A stretch of DNA of 64,000 bases from Pedobacter kyungheensis (lineage in GTDB: Bacteria > Bacteroidota > Bacteroidia > Sphingobacteriales > Sphingobacteriaceae): assembly GCF_000812965.1 (NCBI RefSeq), contig NZ_JSYN01000011.1:1-64000 (forward strand). Direction: 5' to 3'. A program made the translations under genes and the position numbers. Shown here piece after piece: positions 18,589 through 27,601 of the stretch. A model generated the notes under the pieces. It worked only from the letters and a program-made list of their open reading frames with translations, did not search any database and was not told where the DNA came from. The stretch's first letter is position 1; every line of letters starts with the position of its first letter.

Positions 18589-20282
18589 TGCTGGTTGATA
18601 TGAACATTAAGATAAAAGAAATAGTTGGCGCATTAGCCATCCTGATTGTTGGTTTTTCAGCCTGTAAAAAACCTTTATACGAAACAGAGCCCATTACACA
18701 GGATATCAGTTACATCTTTGATAAAACCGATTCATTGGGCGTACAGGCAAAAGCCTTTCTGGCCGATATTTATTCGTACCTGCCAAATGGTTATAACCGT
18801 ATTGGTAACGATGTTTTAGATGCTGCATCTGATGATGCGATCAGTTCATCACCATCGAGTACAATTGAATATTTCGTAAACGGCCGGATTTCGGCAGTTA
18901 CTCCTGTCGATAACTCCTGGGATAACAATTACAGGACCATTCGCAAAGCCAATATATTTTTAGCCAATATTGATGTAGTTCCGTTAAACCAGAAAGGTTT
19001 AAAAGTGTATCTGAAAGCAGAAGCCAGGATCCTGCGCGCCATTGCTTATTTTGAGTTAATTAAACGCTTTGGCGGGGTGCCACTTATTGGTGATAAGGTA
19101 TTGGGTATTGATGATGACATTCAGCTATCCAGAAATACCTATGCCGAATGCCTTAAATATGTGGTAGATGAGTGCGATGCGTTAAAAACCATTGCACGAC
19201 CAGATAATACACTGGCATCAGACGAAGACTTTGGCCGGGTTACGCAAGGTGTAGCATTGGCATTAAAAGCCAGAATATTGTTGTATGATGCTAGTCCATT
19301 AAATAATCCGAACAACGATCTTGCCAAATGGGCTGCTGCAGCACAGGCGGCTAAAGATGTAATGAACCTGAATGTATTTTCATTAGCATCGGCTTATACT
19401 ACCGTGTTTAACACCCGTAAAAACAGCGAAATTATTCTGGCTTACCAGAGAGCGGTAAATTTTGATGTCGAAACCAGAAATGCCCCAATAGGTTATACTG
19501 CTACCAATGCATCAGGATCGGGCTATACCAGCCCTACGCAAGAGCTTGTTGATGCTTTCGATATGAGCAATGGCCGTGCCATTACCGATCCGGCATCGGG
19601 TTATAATCCGGCAGATCCTTACACTGGCCGCGATCCGCGTTTTGCCCTTACCATTCTGCATAACAATGCCAAATGGTTAAACCGGGCGGTACAAACTTAC
19701 GATGGTGGTTTGGATAAACCCGGCAGTACCGTAAACGTGCAAACGCGTACGGGTTACTATATGCGCAAATTTATGAACGAAAGTTTCGTAACGGCAACCG
19801 TGTACAGCAACCAAACGCACAACTTCCCCATTTTCAGGTATGCCGAAATTCTGCTCAACTATGCCGAAGCCATAAACGAGTCGGCAGATAATGCCGTAAA
19901 CCGTACAGAAGCTTTTAACCAGTTAAAAGCATTACGCTTAAGAGCTGGTATTCCGGTGGGTACAACAGCAGGTTACCAGCATGGTTTAAAAACCACCATG
20001 ACGCAGGCAGAGATGCGTGAGGCCATCAGGCACGAACGCAGGGTTGAAATGGCTTTTGAAGAACAGCGTTTCTGGGATATCCGTCGCTGGAAAATTGCCC
20101 AAACCGTATTGAATGGCACCTTACATGGTATGCAGATTATTAAAAATGCTAACGGCACTTTTTCTTATACGCCGTACAATGCACTTAACGTAACCTTCGA
20201 TGCAGCTAAAATGTACCTCTATCCAATTGCTGCAAGTGAGGTAAATAAAAACAGGAATTTAAAACAGAACCCAGGCTGGTAA
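18588..20282 (+). CDS. SusD/RagB-family lipoprotein (PUL pair 1)
   Basis: A surface lipoprotein of 564 residues from the overlapping ATG, or 560 from the in-frame ATG at 18600, which gives a cleaner signal peptide (MNIKIKEIV...LIVGFSAC) with the lipid-bearing Cys. The family core is clear: EARILRAIAYFELIKRFGGVPLI near residue 150 and RHERRVEMAFEEQRFWDIRRW near 490, closing with YPIAASEV...NPGW. It is expected to bind glycan at the cell surface and act as the lid of the SusC encoded just upstream. Confidence 0.93.
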   Translation: MLVDMNIKIKEIVGALAILIVGFSACKKPLYETEPITQDISYIFDKTDSLGVQAKAFLADIYSYLPNGYNRIGNDVLDAASDDAISSSPSSTIEYFVNGRISAVTPVDNSWDNNYRTIRKANIFLANIDVVPLNQKGLKVYLKAEARILRAIAYFELIKRFGGVPLIGDKVLGIDDDIQLSRNTYAECLKYVVDECDALKTIARPDNTLASDEDFGRVTQGVALALKARILLYDASPLNNPNNDLAKWAAAAQAAKDVMNLNVFSLASAYTTVFNTRKNSEIILAYQRAVNFDVETRNAPIGYTATNASGSGYTSPTQELVDAFDMSNGRAITDPASGYNPADPYTGRDPRFALTILHNNAKWLNRAVQTYDGGLDKPGSTVNVQTRTGYYMRKFMNESFVTATVYSNQTHNFPIFRYAEILLNYAEAINESADNAVNRTEAFNQLKALRLRAGIPVGTTAGYQHGLKTTMTQAEMREAIRHERRVEMAFEEQRFWDIRRWKIAQTVLNGTLHGMQIIKNANGTFSYTPYNALNVTFDAAKMYLYPIAASEVNKNRNLKQNPGW

Positions 20283-20324
20283 TTGGAGATTGCTAAAAAT
20301 TGTTAAATCGTAACCAGACATGTT

Positions 20325-23300
20325 ATGCAAAAAATATTATATAAATTATTAATCCTTTTCACCCTCATACCCGCGATTTCGCTCGCGCAAACGGTTATTA
20401 AGGGTACTGTAGCAGACGATGCAGGTATTATTCCCGGAGCTACAGTTGTTGAAAAAGGACTAACCAATAACGGTACCGTTACCGATGCCGAAGGTAAATT
20501 TCAACTTTCGCTAAAGGGAAGCAGTAAAACTTTGATTGTTAAATCTATTGGCTATTTAACGCAGGAAGTTAATGTAAATGGAAAAACAGTTGTAACCATT
20601 AAATTAAAAAACGATACCAAAGGACTGGATGAAGTTTTGGTAGTTGGTTTTGGTAAACAGAAAAAGATTACCAATACCGGTGCTATCAGCTCTATTTCGG
20701 CTACAGAAATTAAACAGAATCCTAGTGCAAGTATCCAGAATACACTTGCAGGCAGGCTGCCAGGTTTTACTTCACAGCAAAGAAGCGGTCAGCCGGGGGC
20801 TGATGGTGCTGCTTTCTTTATTCGTGGGGTAAGTACCTATGCAGGTAGTGCTTCGCCATTAATTATTGTGGATGATGTAGAGTACGATTATAACCAGGTT
20901 TCAGATATCGATCCTAACGAGGTAGAAACGGTAACCATTTTAAAAGATGCTTCTACCACAGCGGTTTACGGTATTAAAGGTGCTAACGGGGTATTGGTAA
21001 TTACCACCAAAAGAGGGGTTGCCGGGAAACCACGTATCAATTTAAAATCAGAAGCAGGTTACCAGATGGATGTAAATACACCTGAGTTCTTAAATTCGTA
21101 TGAAGCAAAATTACTGAACAATGAGGCACTTAGAAACTCGGGCGATACCAACAACAAATTGTATGCGAGCGATGCCGATCTGGCTGCTTACCGTGATCAT
21201 ACCGATCCTTATGGCCATCCGGATATCGACTGGTGGAAAACCATTTTTAAACCAGGTGCTTTAATTACCCGTCAAAACCTCGATTTTCAGGGCGGTACAG
21301 AAAGTGTGAAATACTTCGTTTCTGCAGGTTACTTGTGGCAAAATGGTAATGTGCGCGATTTTAGCTCAGATAACGGTGTTAACAGTAATTTTTATTACAA
21401 ACGTTACAATTTCAGGTCCAATCTCGATATTCAGGCGACCAAAACACTAAGCATCCGTTTAGATTTAACTGGTCGCTTTGGTGAAACCAACCAGCCTTAC
21501 AACTCACAACAGGGCAATGCTTATTATGCCAACGGAAACGGTATTGTAGGTGAGATTTACAGCGGAGGTTATTTACCACCATGGGCTTTCCCGGTTACCA
21601 ATCCAAATGGTTCATATCCATATAATCCTTTACTTACCAACGCCAACACCAGTATTATTGGGCGTTTGGCAGAATCGGGTTACTCTCGAACCTTCGATAA
21701 CGATTTAAACATTGTTTCAAGCGCCAGTCAGAAACTCGATTTCATTACGCAGGGTTTAACCGCCAAGGTATTGTTATCTTATGCCAGTGCACAAAGTTAC
21801 AGTGTAAGTGCCAGCAGAACCGCATTGCCGTATTATTTGTATAACTCGGCTACCGGCCTTTATCTGCCATTAAATGCTAACCAGTACCGCACACCACCAT
21901 TTGCTGCAGGCTATAGCAATACCAGCATTTTCAGAACCATAAGTACGCAATCGTCATTAAACTACGATCGTAATTTTGGTAACCACCATGTTTACGGGTT
22001 GGCTTTGTATAACGATAACCGGGTAATTAACGCTACTACAACGGGCGATACCAATCAGGGGCCAGGTGTACCTACAGTTGTTACCGGAACAACTTTAAGA
22101 GGTGGTTACGATTATAAGAATAAATATCTGGTTGAGTTTAACGCGGCCTATAATGGTACCGACCGTTTTACTGGTAAGAAAACCAGAGGTTGGTTCCCGG
22201 CGGCATCATTGGGATGGAATATTTCCGAAGAAAAATTCTTTTCAGACAACATTAAATTTGTAGACCTGTTTAAAATCAGGGCTTCTTACGGTCTGGTAGG
22301 ATCAGACGATATTGGTGGCGCCAAAAAATACCTGCAGCTGTATACTTCTGCAACCGGTTCGTATAATTTTGGTACAACCAGTACTTCGTATAATGGAATT
22401 ACCGAAGGAAGTTTGGGTAACCTGGATGTAACCTGGGAAAAAGAAAAGAAACTGGATGTAGGTTTCGATTTGACCATGTTTAAAGGTAAACTTAAGCTTA
22501 CTGCCGATTATTTTAACAACGACAGATACGATATTTTAACTACCAGACAGAGTGTGCCATTTACTATTGGCGTAGGTTTACCTCCTGTAAACCTGGGTAA
22601 AGTAAACAACAGAGGCTTTGATGGCGAATTGAGCTATAACGAGAAAATAAATGATTTCACAGCTGGTGTACGCCTTACTTTCTCTTATGCCAAAAATAAA
22701 ATCCTTTATCAGGATGAGGCACAACCTGCTTACCCATGGCTTGCCGCAACTGGTAACCCTATCGGACAGTATTTTGGCTGGCACTTTTTAGGTTTCTATA
22801 CTGCTGCCGAAATTGCCGATCCGAAAGTGGCAAAACCAACTACTGCAGTAGGGCCCGGAGATATGAAATATCAGGATTTAAATGGCGATGGTATTATCGA
22901 TGATAGCGATAAAGGTGTAATTGGCAAGCCAAACCTGCCTAATACTACTTATGGCGCCAACTTTAATTTTGGTTATAAAAACTTTTACCTGAACGTATTC
23001 TTTCAGGGATCGTATGGTTACAGTACCCGTTTCCACTCAGAAACCATTACACCGGGCAATTCGAATTACCAGCCGATACACTTAAACCGCTGGACACCGG
23101 AAACTGCAGCTACAGCAACCTTCCCACGCCTGGGAGGTAATGCAGTAACCAATTTCCCGAATGCTACCAACAACTTTTCAGATTTCTGGACCCGGGATAA
23201 TTATTACCTGCGTCTGAAAACTGCCGAGATCAGCTACGTATTCCCGAATGCACTTGCTAAAAAGCTGCGCGTGTCGGGTATCAGGGTGTATGCCAATGGT

Positions 23301-23435
23301 AATAACCTGCTTACCTGGACCAACGTAACCGACCTTTATCAGGTTGACCCTGAAAACGGAAACAGTACTACCACGGTAATTAGTGTTTACCCTACGCAGC
23401 GTATCTATAACCTGGGTTTAAATGTTACATTTTAA
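20325..23435 (+). CDS. SusC-family TonB-linked transporter (PUL pair 2)
   Basis: A 1036-residue importer, second of the locus. Signal peptide to about residue 21 (AISLAQ), carboxypeptidase-D-like domain (about 22-95), TonB-box-like LDEVLVVGFGKQKK, plug (about 110-225, ending KGANGVLVITTKRG) and barrel ending LNVTF. It starts 42 bases after the SusD of pair 1 with no terminator between them, so both pairs are probably one transcript. Two different SusC/SusD pairs in one locus suggest uptake of two product sizes or structures from one polymer. Confidence 0.94.
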   Translation: MQKILYKLLILFTLIPAISLAQTVIKGTVADDAGIIPGATVVEKGLTNNGTVTDAEGKFQLSLKGSSKTLIVKSIGYLTQEVNVNGKTVVTIKLKNDTKGLDEVLVVGFGKQKKITNTGAISSISATEIKQNPSASIQNTLAGRLPGFTSQQRSGQPGADGAAFFIRGVSTYAGSASPLIIVDDVEYDYNQVSDIDPNEVETVTILKDASTTAVYGIKGANGVLVITTKRGVAGKPRINLKSEAGYQMDVNTPEFLNSYEAKLLNNEALRNSGDTNNKLYASDADLAAYRDHTDPYGHPDIDWWKTIFKPGALITRQNLDFQGGTESVKYFVSAGYLWQNGNVRDFSSDNGVNSNFYYKRYNFRSNLDIQATKTLSIRLDLTGRFGETNQPYNSQQGNAYYANGNGIVGEIYSGGYLPPWAFPVTNPNGSYPYNPLLTNANTSIIGRLAESGYSRTFDNDLNIVSSASQKLDFITQGLTAKVLLSYASAQSYSVSASRTALPYYLYNSATGLYLPLNANQYRTPPFAAGYSNTSIFRTISTQSSLNYDRNFGNHHVYGLALYNDNRVINATTTGDTNQGPGVPTVVTGTTLRGGYDYKNKYLVEFNAAYNGTDRFTGKKTRGWFPAASLGWNISEEKFFSDNIKFVDLFKIRASYGLVGSDDIGGAKKYLQLYTSATGSYNFGTTSTSYNGITEGSLGNLDVTWEKEKKLDVGFDLTMFKGKLKLTADYFNNDRYDILTTRQSVPFTIGVGLPPVNLGKVNNRGFDGELSYNEKINDFTAGVRLTFSYAKNKILYQDEAQPAYPWLAATGNPIGQYFGWHFLGFYTAAEIADPKVAKPTTAVGPGDMKYQDLNGDGIIDDSDKGVIGKPNLPNTTYGANFNFGYKNFYLNVFFQGSYGYSTRFHSETITPGNSNYQPIHLNRWTPETAATATFPRLGGNAVTNFPNATNNFSDFWTRDNYYLRLKTAEISYVFPNALAKKLRVSGIRVYANGNNLLTWTNVTDLYQVDPENGNSTTTVISVYPTQRIYNLGLNVTF

Positions 23436-23441
23436 TTAAAA

Positions 23442-25178
23442 ATGATCATGAAAAAGAAAATTTCAATCATAGCCTTATTTGCAGTCTTGCTGGTAACCTA
23501 TTCTTGTAAAAAAGGTGGTTTACTTGACGAAAGCACCCTTACTACACTGAATGAAGAAACCACTTTTGCCGATAGTATCAATACGCAGGCTTTTTTAACC
23601 CGTATTTATCAGCAGGTAGGCTTTCAGTATGATATTCAGTATCTCGATGCCGGCGGCCATGCTGGTGCTGCCGATGAAGCCGTTACCGGCCGTTACAACG
23701 GTACCCAAAATTCGGGTGTAGTTATTGCTTTTGGCTTAATCTCAAAAAGCTCAACCAATACCGATTTTACAGGTATGTGGTCGGTACCTTATCAAAACAT
23801 AAGAAGGGTAAATGTACTCTTAAAAAATATTGGTAACGCACCACTTACCGCAGCAACTAAAAAAGGGATGATTGCCGAAGCCCGTTTTCTACGTGCCTGG
23901 TATTACTTCTTGTTAATCAGGGCATTTGGTGGCGTACCATTACTGGGCGATAAAGTGTATGATATTACTGAAGATTTTACGCTCAAAAGATCAACCTATC
24001 AGGAATGTGTAAACTACATTGTTGCCGAGTGCGATGCAGCCAAGGCCGATTTGCCAACCAGTTTAACTATTCTGCCGCAAAATTATGGTCGGATTACGCA
24101 GGGTGCCTGCATGGGCTTAAAATCACGCGTGCTATTGTATGCAGCCAGCCCGCTATTTAATGGTGGGCAATATGCTACATCAGGCGAGGTACACGATTTA
24201 ACCGGCTATGCGAGTTACGACAAAGAGCGCTGGAAAAAGGCCGCTGATGCTGCATTGGATATTATGAATACCGGAAACTACTCGCTTTATGTAGATAATG
24301 GCCCAACCAACAGACCTGGTTATGGCTTTTATAAGGTTTTTCAGATGCGCGTAAACAGCGAGTATCTGTTTGCAGCCATGCGTGGTGCGCAACGCGAGTT
24401 CGAAAGCTTTTTACTGCCACAAAGCAGATCAGGAGGTTATGCCTTCACGGTAAGCCAGCAAATGGTTGATCGGTTCCCGATGGCCAACGGAAAAGCCATA
24501 ACCGAGGCTGGTTCGGGCTATGATCCGGCTAATCCTTATGTTAACCGCGATCCGCGTTTCGCCAATTCGGTAATTTATAATGGTGCTCCATGGATATTAA
24601 GCGGAAACAACAATGCGCCTGTATATACTTATGTAGGATCGGGTACTACCGATGCAGTTAGCGGGCCACTGGCTTTTAATGCCGGATATTTCCCCCGTAA
24701 ATATTTGTTGGAAAACTCTACCGGAAATGGTGAAAGATGCTGGGGGCTGATCAGGTATGCCGAAATTTTATTGAATTATGCCGAAGCATTAAACGAATAC
24801 AGCGGTCCAACAGCCGAGGTTTATGATGCATTGAGAAAAATCAGAGAACGTGCTGGTATTGCAGCTGGTGCCGATGGGAATTATGGTATTAAAGCCAATG
24901 CAACGCAAGATGAAATGCGTTTGCTGATTCAGACCGAACGCGGTGTAGAGCTGTTTATGGAGGAACACCGCATGTGGGATGCCAGAAGGTGGAAAACCGC
25001 TGCGGTTGATTTTGAGAAACCAATCAGAGGCGTTAAAATTACCAAAACCGGAAATGTTTACAATTATGAATATGTAGATGTGCGCGAGCATCACTTCCCT
25101 GCACATTATGGTTTATTCCCGATTTTGGCTTCTGAAATAGCTAAAAATACTGCTCTGATACAGAATGCAGGCTGGTAA
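23442..25178 (+). CDS. SusD/RagB-family lipoprotein (PUL pair 2)
   Basis: A 578-residue surface lipoprotein; the in-frame ATG at 23448 (MKKKISII) is an equally good start. The lipobox is VTYSC. The core motifs are EARFLRAWYYFLLIRAFGGVPLL and the C-terminal TERGVELFMEEHRMWDARRW. It lies 6 bases after its SusC partner. A GC-rich hairpin with a T-run follows at 25238-25267, before the enzyme genes. Confidence 0.93.
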   Translation: MIMKKKISIIALFAVLLVTYSCKKGGLLDESTLTTLNEETTFADSINTQAFLTRIYQQVGFQYDIQYLDAGGHAGAADEAVTGRYNGTQNSGVVIAFGLISKSSTNTDFTGMWSVPYQNIRRVNVLLKNIGNAPLTAATKKGMIAEARFLRAWYYFLLIRAFGGVPLLGDKVYDITEDFTLKRSTYQECVNYIVAECDAAKADLPTSLTILPQNYGRITQGACMGLKSRVLLYAASPLFNGGQYATSGEVHDLTGYASYDKERWKKAADAALDIMNTGNYSLYVDNGPTNRPGYGFYKVFQMRVNSEYLFAAMRGAQREFESFLLPQSRSGGYAFTVSQQMVDRFPMANGKAITEAGSGYDPANPYVNRDPRFANSVIYNGAPWILSGNNNAPVYTYVGSGTTDAVSGPLAFNAGYFPRKYLLENSTGNGERCWGLIRYAEILLNYAEALNEYSGPTAEVYDALRKIRERAGIAAGADGNYGIKANATQDEMRLLIQTERGVELFMEEHRMWDARRWKTAAVDFEKPIRGVKITKTGNVYNYEYVDVREHHFPAHYGLFPILASEIAKNTALIQNAGW

Positions 25179-25237
25179 AAAATAAAAAGCGTATGGGGTT
25201 TTATCCCCAACAAATTTGGTTAGTTTGTGTTAGTTGG

Positions 25238-25267
25238 GCCACCTTGCCTTTGCTTGGTGGCTTTTTT
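25238..25267 (+). terminator. Intrinsic terminator inside the PUL
   Basis: GCCACC (25238-25243) pairs with GGTGGC (25256-25261), followed by six Ts. It lies between the transporter genes and the enzyme genes, so enzyme expression may depend on read-through or on a separate promoter. No TAnnTTTG box was found in the short gap. Confidence 0.65.
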
Positions 25268-25303
25268 ACCTATCTGGCCAAACATCATAACATTTAACCT
25301 GAA

Positions 25304-27598
25304 ATGCAGCAAAACTCATCATTAAAATATAACCGTTTAATTCATTGCAGCTTTTTCCTTTGGCTGTTTTTTTGCGTTCCATTATGGTGTGCAGCGCAGG
25401 TACCTGCCGGCGAAGTAAACTGGCCGGTATTTATGGCGCAGCAAAATTTAAAGTGGGATCAGCTCGGTAAAGATTACTATAGTGGGATTATTCTCGGAAA
25501 CGGTTTGCTCGGAACCAACATCTATCAGGAAAACGACAGTTTAATCCGCTTTGATATCGGACGCACTGATGTGGTAGATCACCGCGAAAAACTTTTACCC
25601 AATGTAGGTAAATTGTATACCCAGGGGCGCCTGCCAATAGGTTGTTTTACCCTTAAAACCGCAGGAAAAATAACAGGTGCTAAAATAGAACTTGATATTT
25701 ACAATGCAACGGCCAGTGGAACAGTTTTTACCACGCAGGGCACACTAAGCTTTACCGCCCTTGTTGCCGCAACCCAGAATGTAATTAGTATTACGGCTAA
25801 AGGTACTGCGCAAGAGCAGGCAAGGGGTTGGAAATGGCACGCCGGAAAAAGTATAAGCCCACGGTATTTTCAGAGCTACCCAACCGATAAGCCGGTAAAT
25901 TATCCCGAAAATCCTCCTGTAAAAATGAGTACAGCAAATGGTTACACGCTTTGTAACCAGCCTTTACTCAATAACGGCGGTTACACTACGGCATATAAAA
26001 TATTAAACAATAGTTATACACAACAGTTATTGGTAAGTGTAGGCTATGATGGCGAAGGCACTGCCGATGAAAATAAAGAAGCTACGGCTTACCTGCAAAA
26101 ATTTGAGCAGGATAAACAAAGTACCGTCGCTCACCGCAACTGGTGGCACCAGTATTACCAGAAAAGTTTTATTGCTTTGCCCGATAAGCGGATGGAAAAC
26201 TTTTATTGGATACAGCTCTACAAACTGGCTTCGGTAACCCGTGCCGATAAACCTGTTGCCGATTTAATGGGCCCCTGGACTACTGCCACACCATGGCCAG
26301 CTATTTGGTGGAACTTGAATGCACAGCTCACTTATTCGCCGATTTTTACTGCCAATCACCTCGAGCTGGGCGAATCGCTCTTTAAATCATTAAACCGTAA
26401 CCGGCAAAACCTGATTAACAATGTGCCCGAAAAATGGCGTAATGATGCCGCAGCCATTGGTAGGAGCTCGGCCTTTGGCTTGGTAAGCCCCATCAGTGAG
26501 GCCGAAATAAACAAAGGTACTTTTGAACCAGCCAATCTTACCTGGTTGCTTTATTATTATTACCAATATTATGCTTACAGCGGCGACGAGCAAACGCTTA
26601 AGACCAAAATATTTCCTTTGTTAAAGCGATCAGCGAATTTTTTAATTCACCAGCTTAAGCCAGACGATCAGGGGATTTATCATTTCCCCATGTCGCATTC
26701 GCCTGAATATAAAAATGCCGAAGATGCCAATTATACTTTGGCCAGTTTAAGCTGGGCACTGCAAACACTGATTAAGGTAAACGATGAGCAAAAATTAAAT
26801 GATGCGGATGCCGGCAAATGGAAAACGATTTTAAAAAATCTTACGCCTTTCCCAGTTGGTGAAAGTGGTTTTTTAATTGGTAAAGATGTGCCCCTAAACA
26901 GTTCGCACCGGCATTATTCGCACTTGCTGATGATTTATCCTTATAATCTCATTAACTGGGATCAGCCCGAAAACAGGGCGCTGATTAGCCAGTCGTTAAA
27001 AAACTGGCTTTCCTATAAAAGTGCATTGGCTGGTTTTTCGTTTACTGGAGCAGCCTCTATTTATGCCGGTACAGGCAATGGCGATATGGCCTACCAGTGG
27101 TTAAACGAATTGCTGGATCGTTTTGTGCAGGTAAACACGCTTTACCGCGAATCTGGCCCGGTTATCGAAACACCTTTAGCCGCTGCCACTTCCATACAGG
27201 AAATGCTTTTGCAAAGTTGGGGTAAGAAAATCAGGGTTTTTCCGGCAATCCCAACAAACTGGCAAAATGTATCGTTTAAACAATTGCTTGCAGAGGGCGC
27301 ATTTTTGGTTAGTGCCGATATGCAGGGCGGTGCTACACAAAATATAAAAATAACCAGCCTAAAGGGCAGTCAGCTTACTTTGGTAACCGATATGGATAAA
27401 TTTACCATCCGTTCCAATAAACGCGCAAAAGTTGATTATCAGCTTCAAAAAACAGCTGAAAAAACCATAATCGAAATAAAAAAAACGATAAGTGGAGAAA
27501 TGATACAGCTGGTTTCTGCTAGTTTTGAAGAAAAACAGCAGCCCGCTTTTTCTTACACAAAATATGAAAACTGGTTTTGGGGCTTCAATAAAAAATAA
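25304..27598 (+). CDS. GH95-like glycoside hydrolase
   Basis: A 764-residue secreted enzyme (signal peptide to about residue 31, WCAAQ). The N-terminal beta-sandwich (about 40-270, YYSGIILGNGLLG) and the alpha/alpha barrel that follows match GH95, a family of alpha-L-fucosidases and L-galactosidases. NLN (Asn337 and Asn339) and SPE (Glu468) stand where GH95 has its catalytic Asn pair and acid; HRHYSHLLMIYP and IQEMLLQSWGKKI are further family landmarks. The position of the usual Asp in IDGNFG reads IETPLA (Glu622), so the mechanism or substrate may differ. It is followed 3 bases later by the PL8 lyase gene. Confidence 0.75.
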   Translation: MQQNSSLKYNRLIHCSFFLWLFFCVPLWCAAQVPAGEVNWPVFMAQQNLKWDQLGKDYYSGIILGNGLLGTNIYQENDSLIRFDIGRTDVVDHREKLLPNVGKLYTQGRLPIGCFTLKTAGKITGAKIELDIYNATASGTVFTTQGTLSFTALVAATQNVISITAKGTAQEQARGWKWHAGKSISPRYFQSYPTDKPVNYPENPPVKMSTANGYTLCNQPLLNNGGYTTAYKILNNSYTQQLLVSVGYDGEGTADENKEATAYLQKFEQDKQSTVAHRNWWHQYYQKSFIALPDKRMENFYWIQLYKLASVTRADKPVADLMGPWTTATPWPAIWWNLNAQLTYSPIFTANHLELGESLFKSLNRNRQNLINNVPEKWRNDAAAIGRSSAFGLVSPISEAEINKGTFEPANLTWLLYYYYQYYAYSGDEQTLKTKIFPLLKRSANFLIHQLKPDDQGIYHFPMSHSPEYKNAEDANYTLASLSWALQTLIKVNDEQKLNDADAGKWKTILKNLTPFPVGESGFLIGKDVPLNSSHRHYSHLLMIYPYNLINWDQPENRALISQSLKNWLSYKSALAGFSFTGAASIYAGTGNGDMAYQWLNELLDRFVQVNTLYRESGPVIETPLAAATSIQEMLLQSWGKKIRVFPAIPTNWQNVSFKQLLAEGAFLVSADMQGGATQNIKITSLKGSQLTLVTDMDKFTIRSNKRAKVDYQLQKTAEKTIIEIKKTISGEMIQLVSASFEEKQQPAFSYTKYENWFWGFNKK

Positions 27599-27601
27599 CA
27601 A

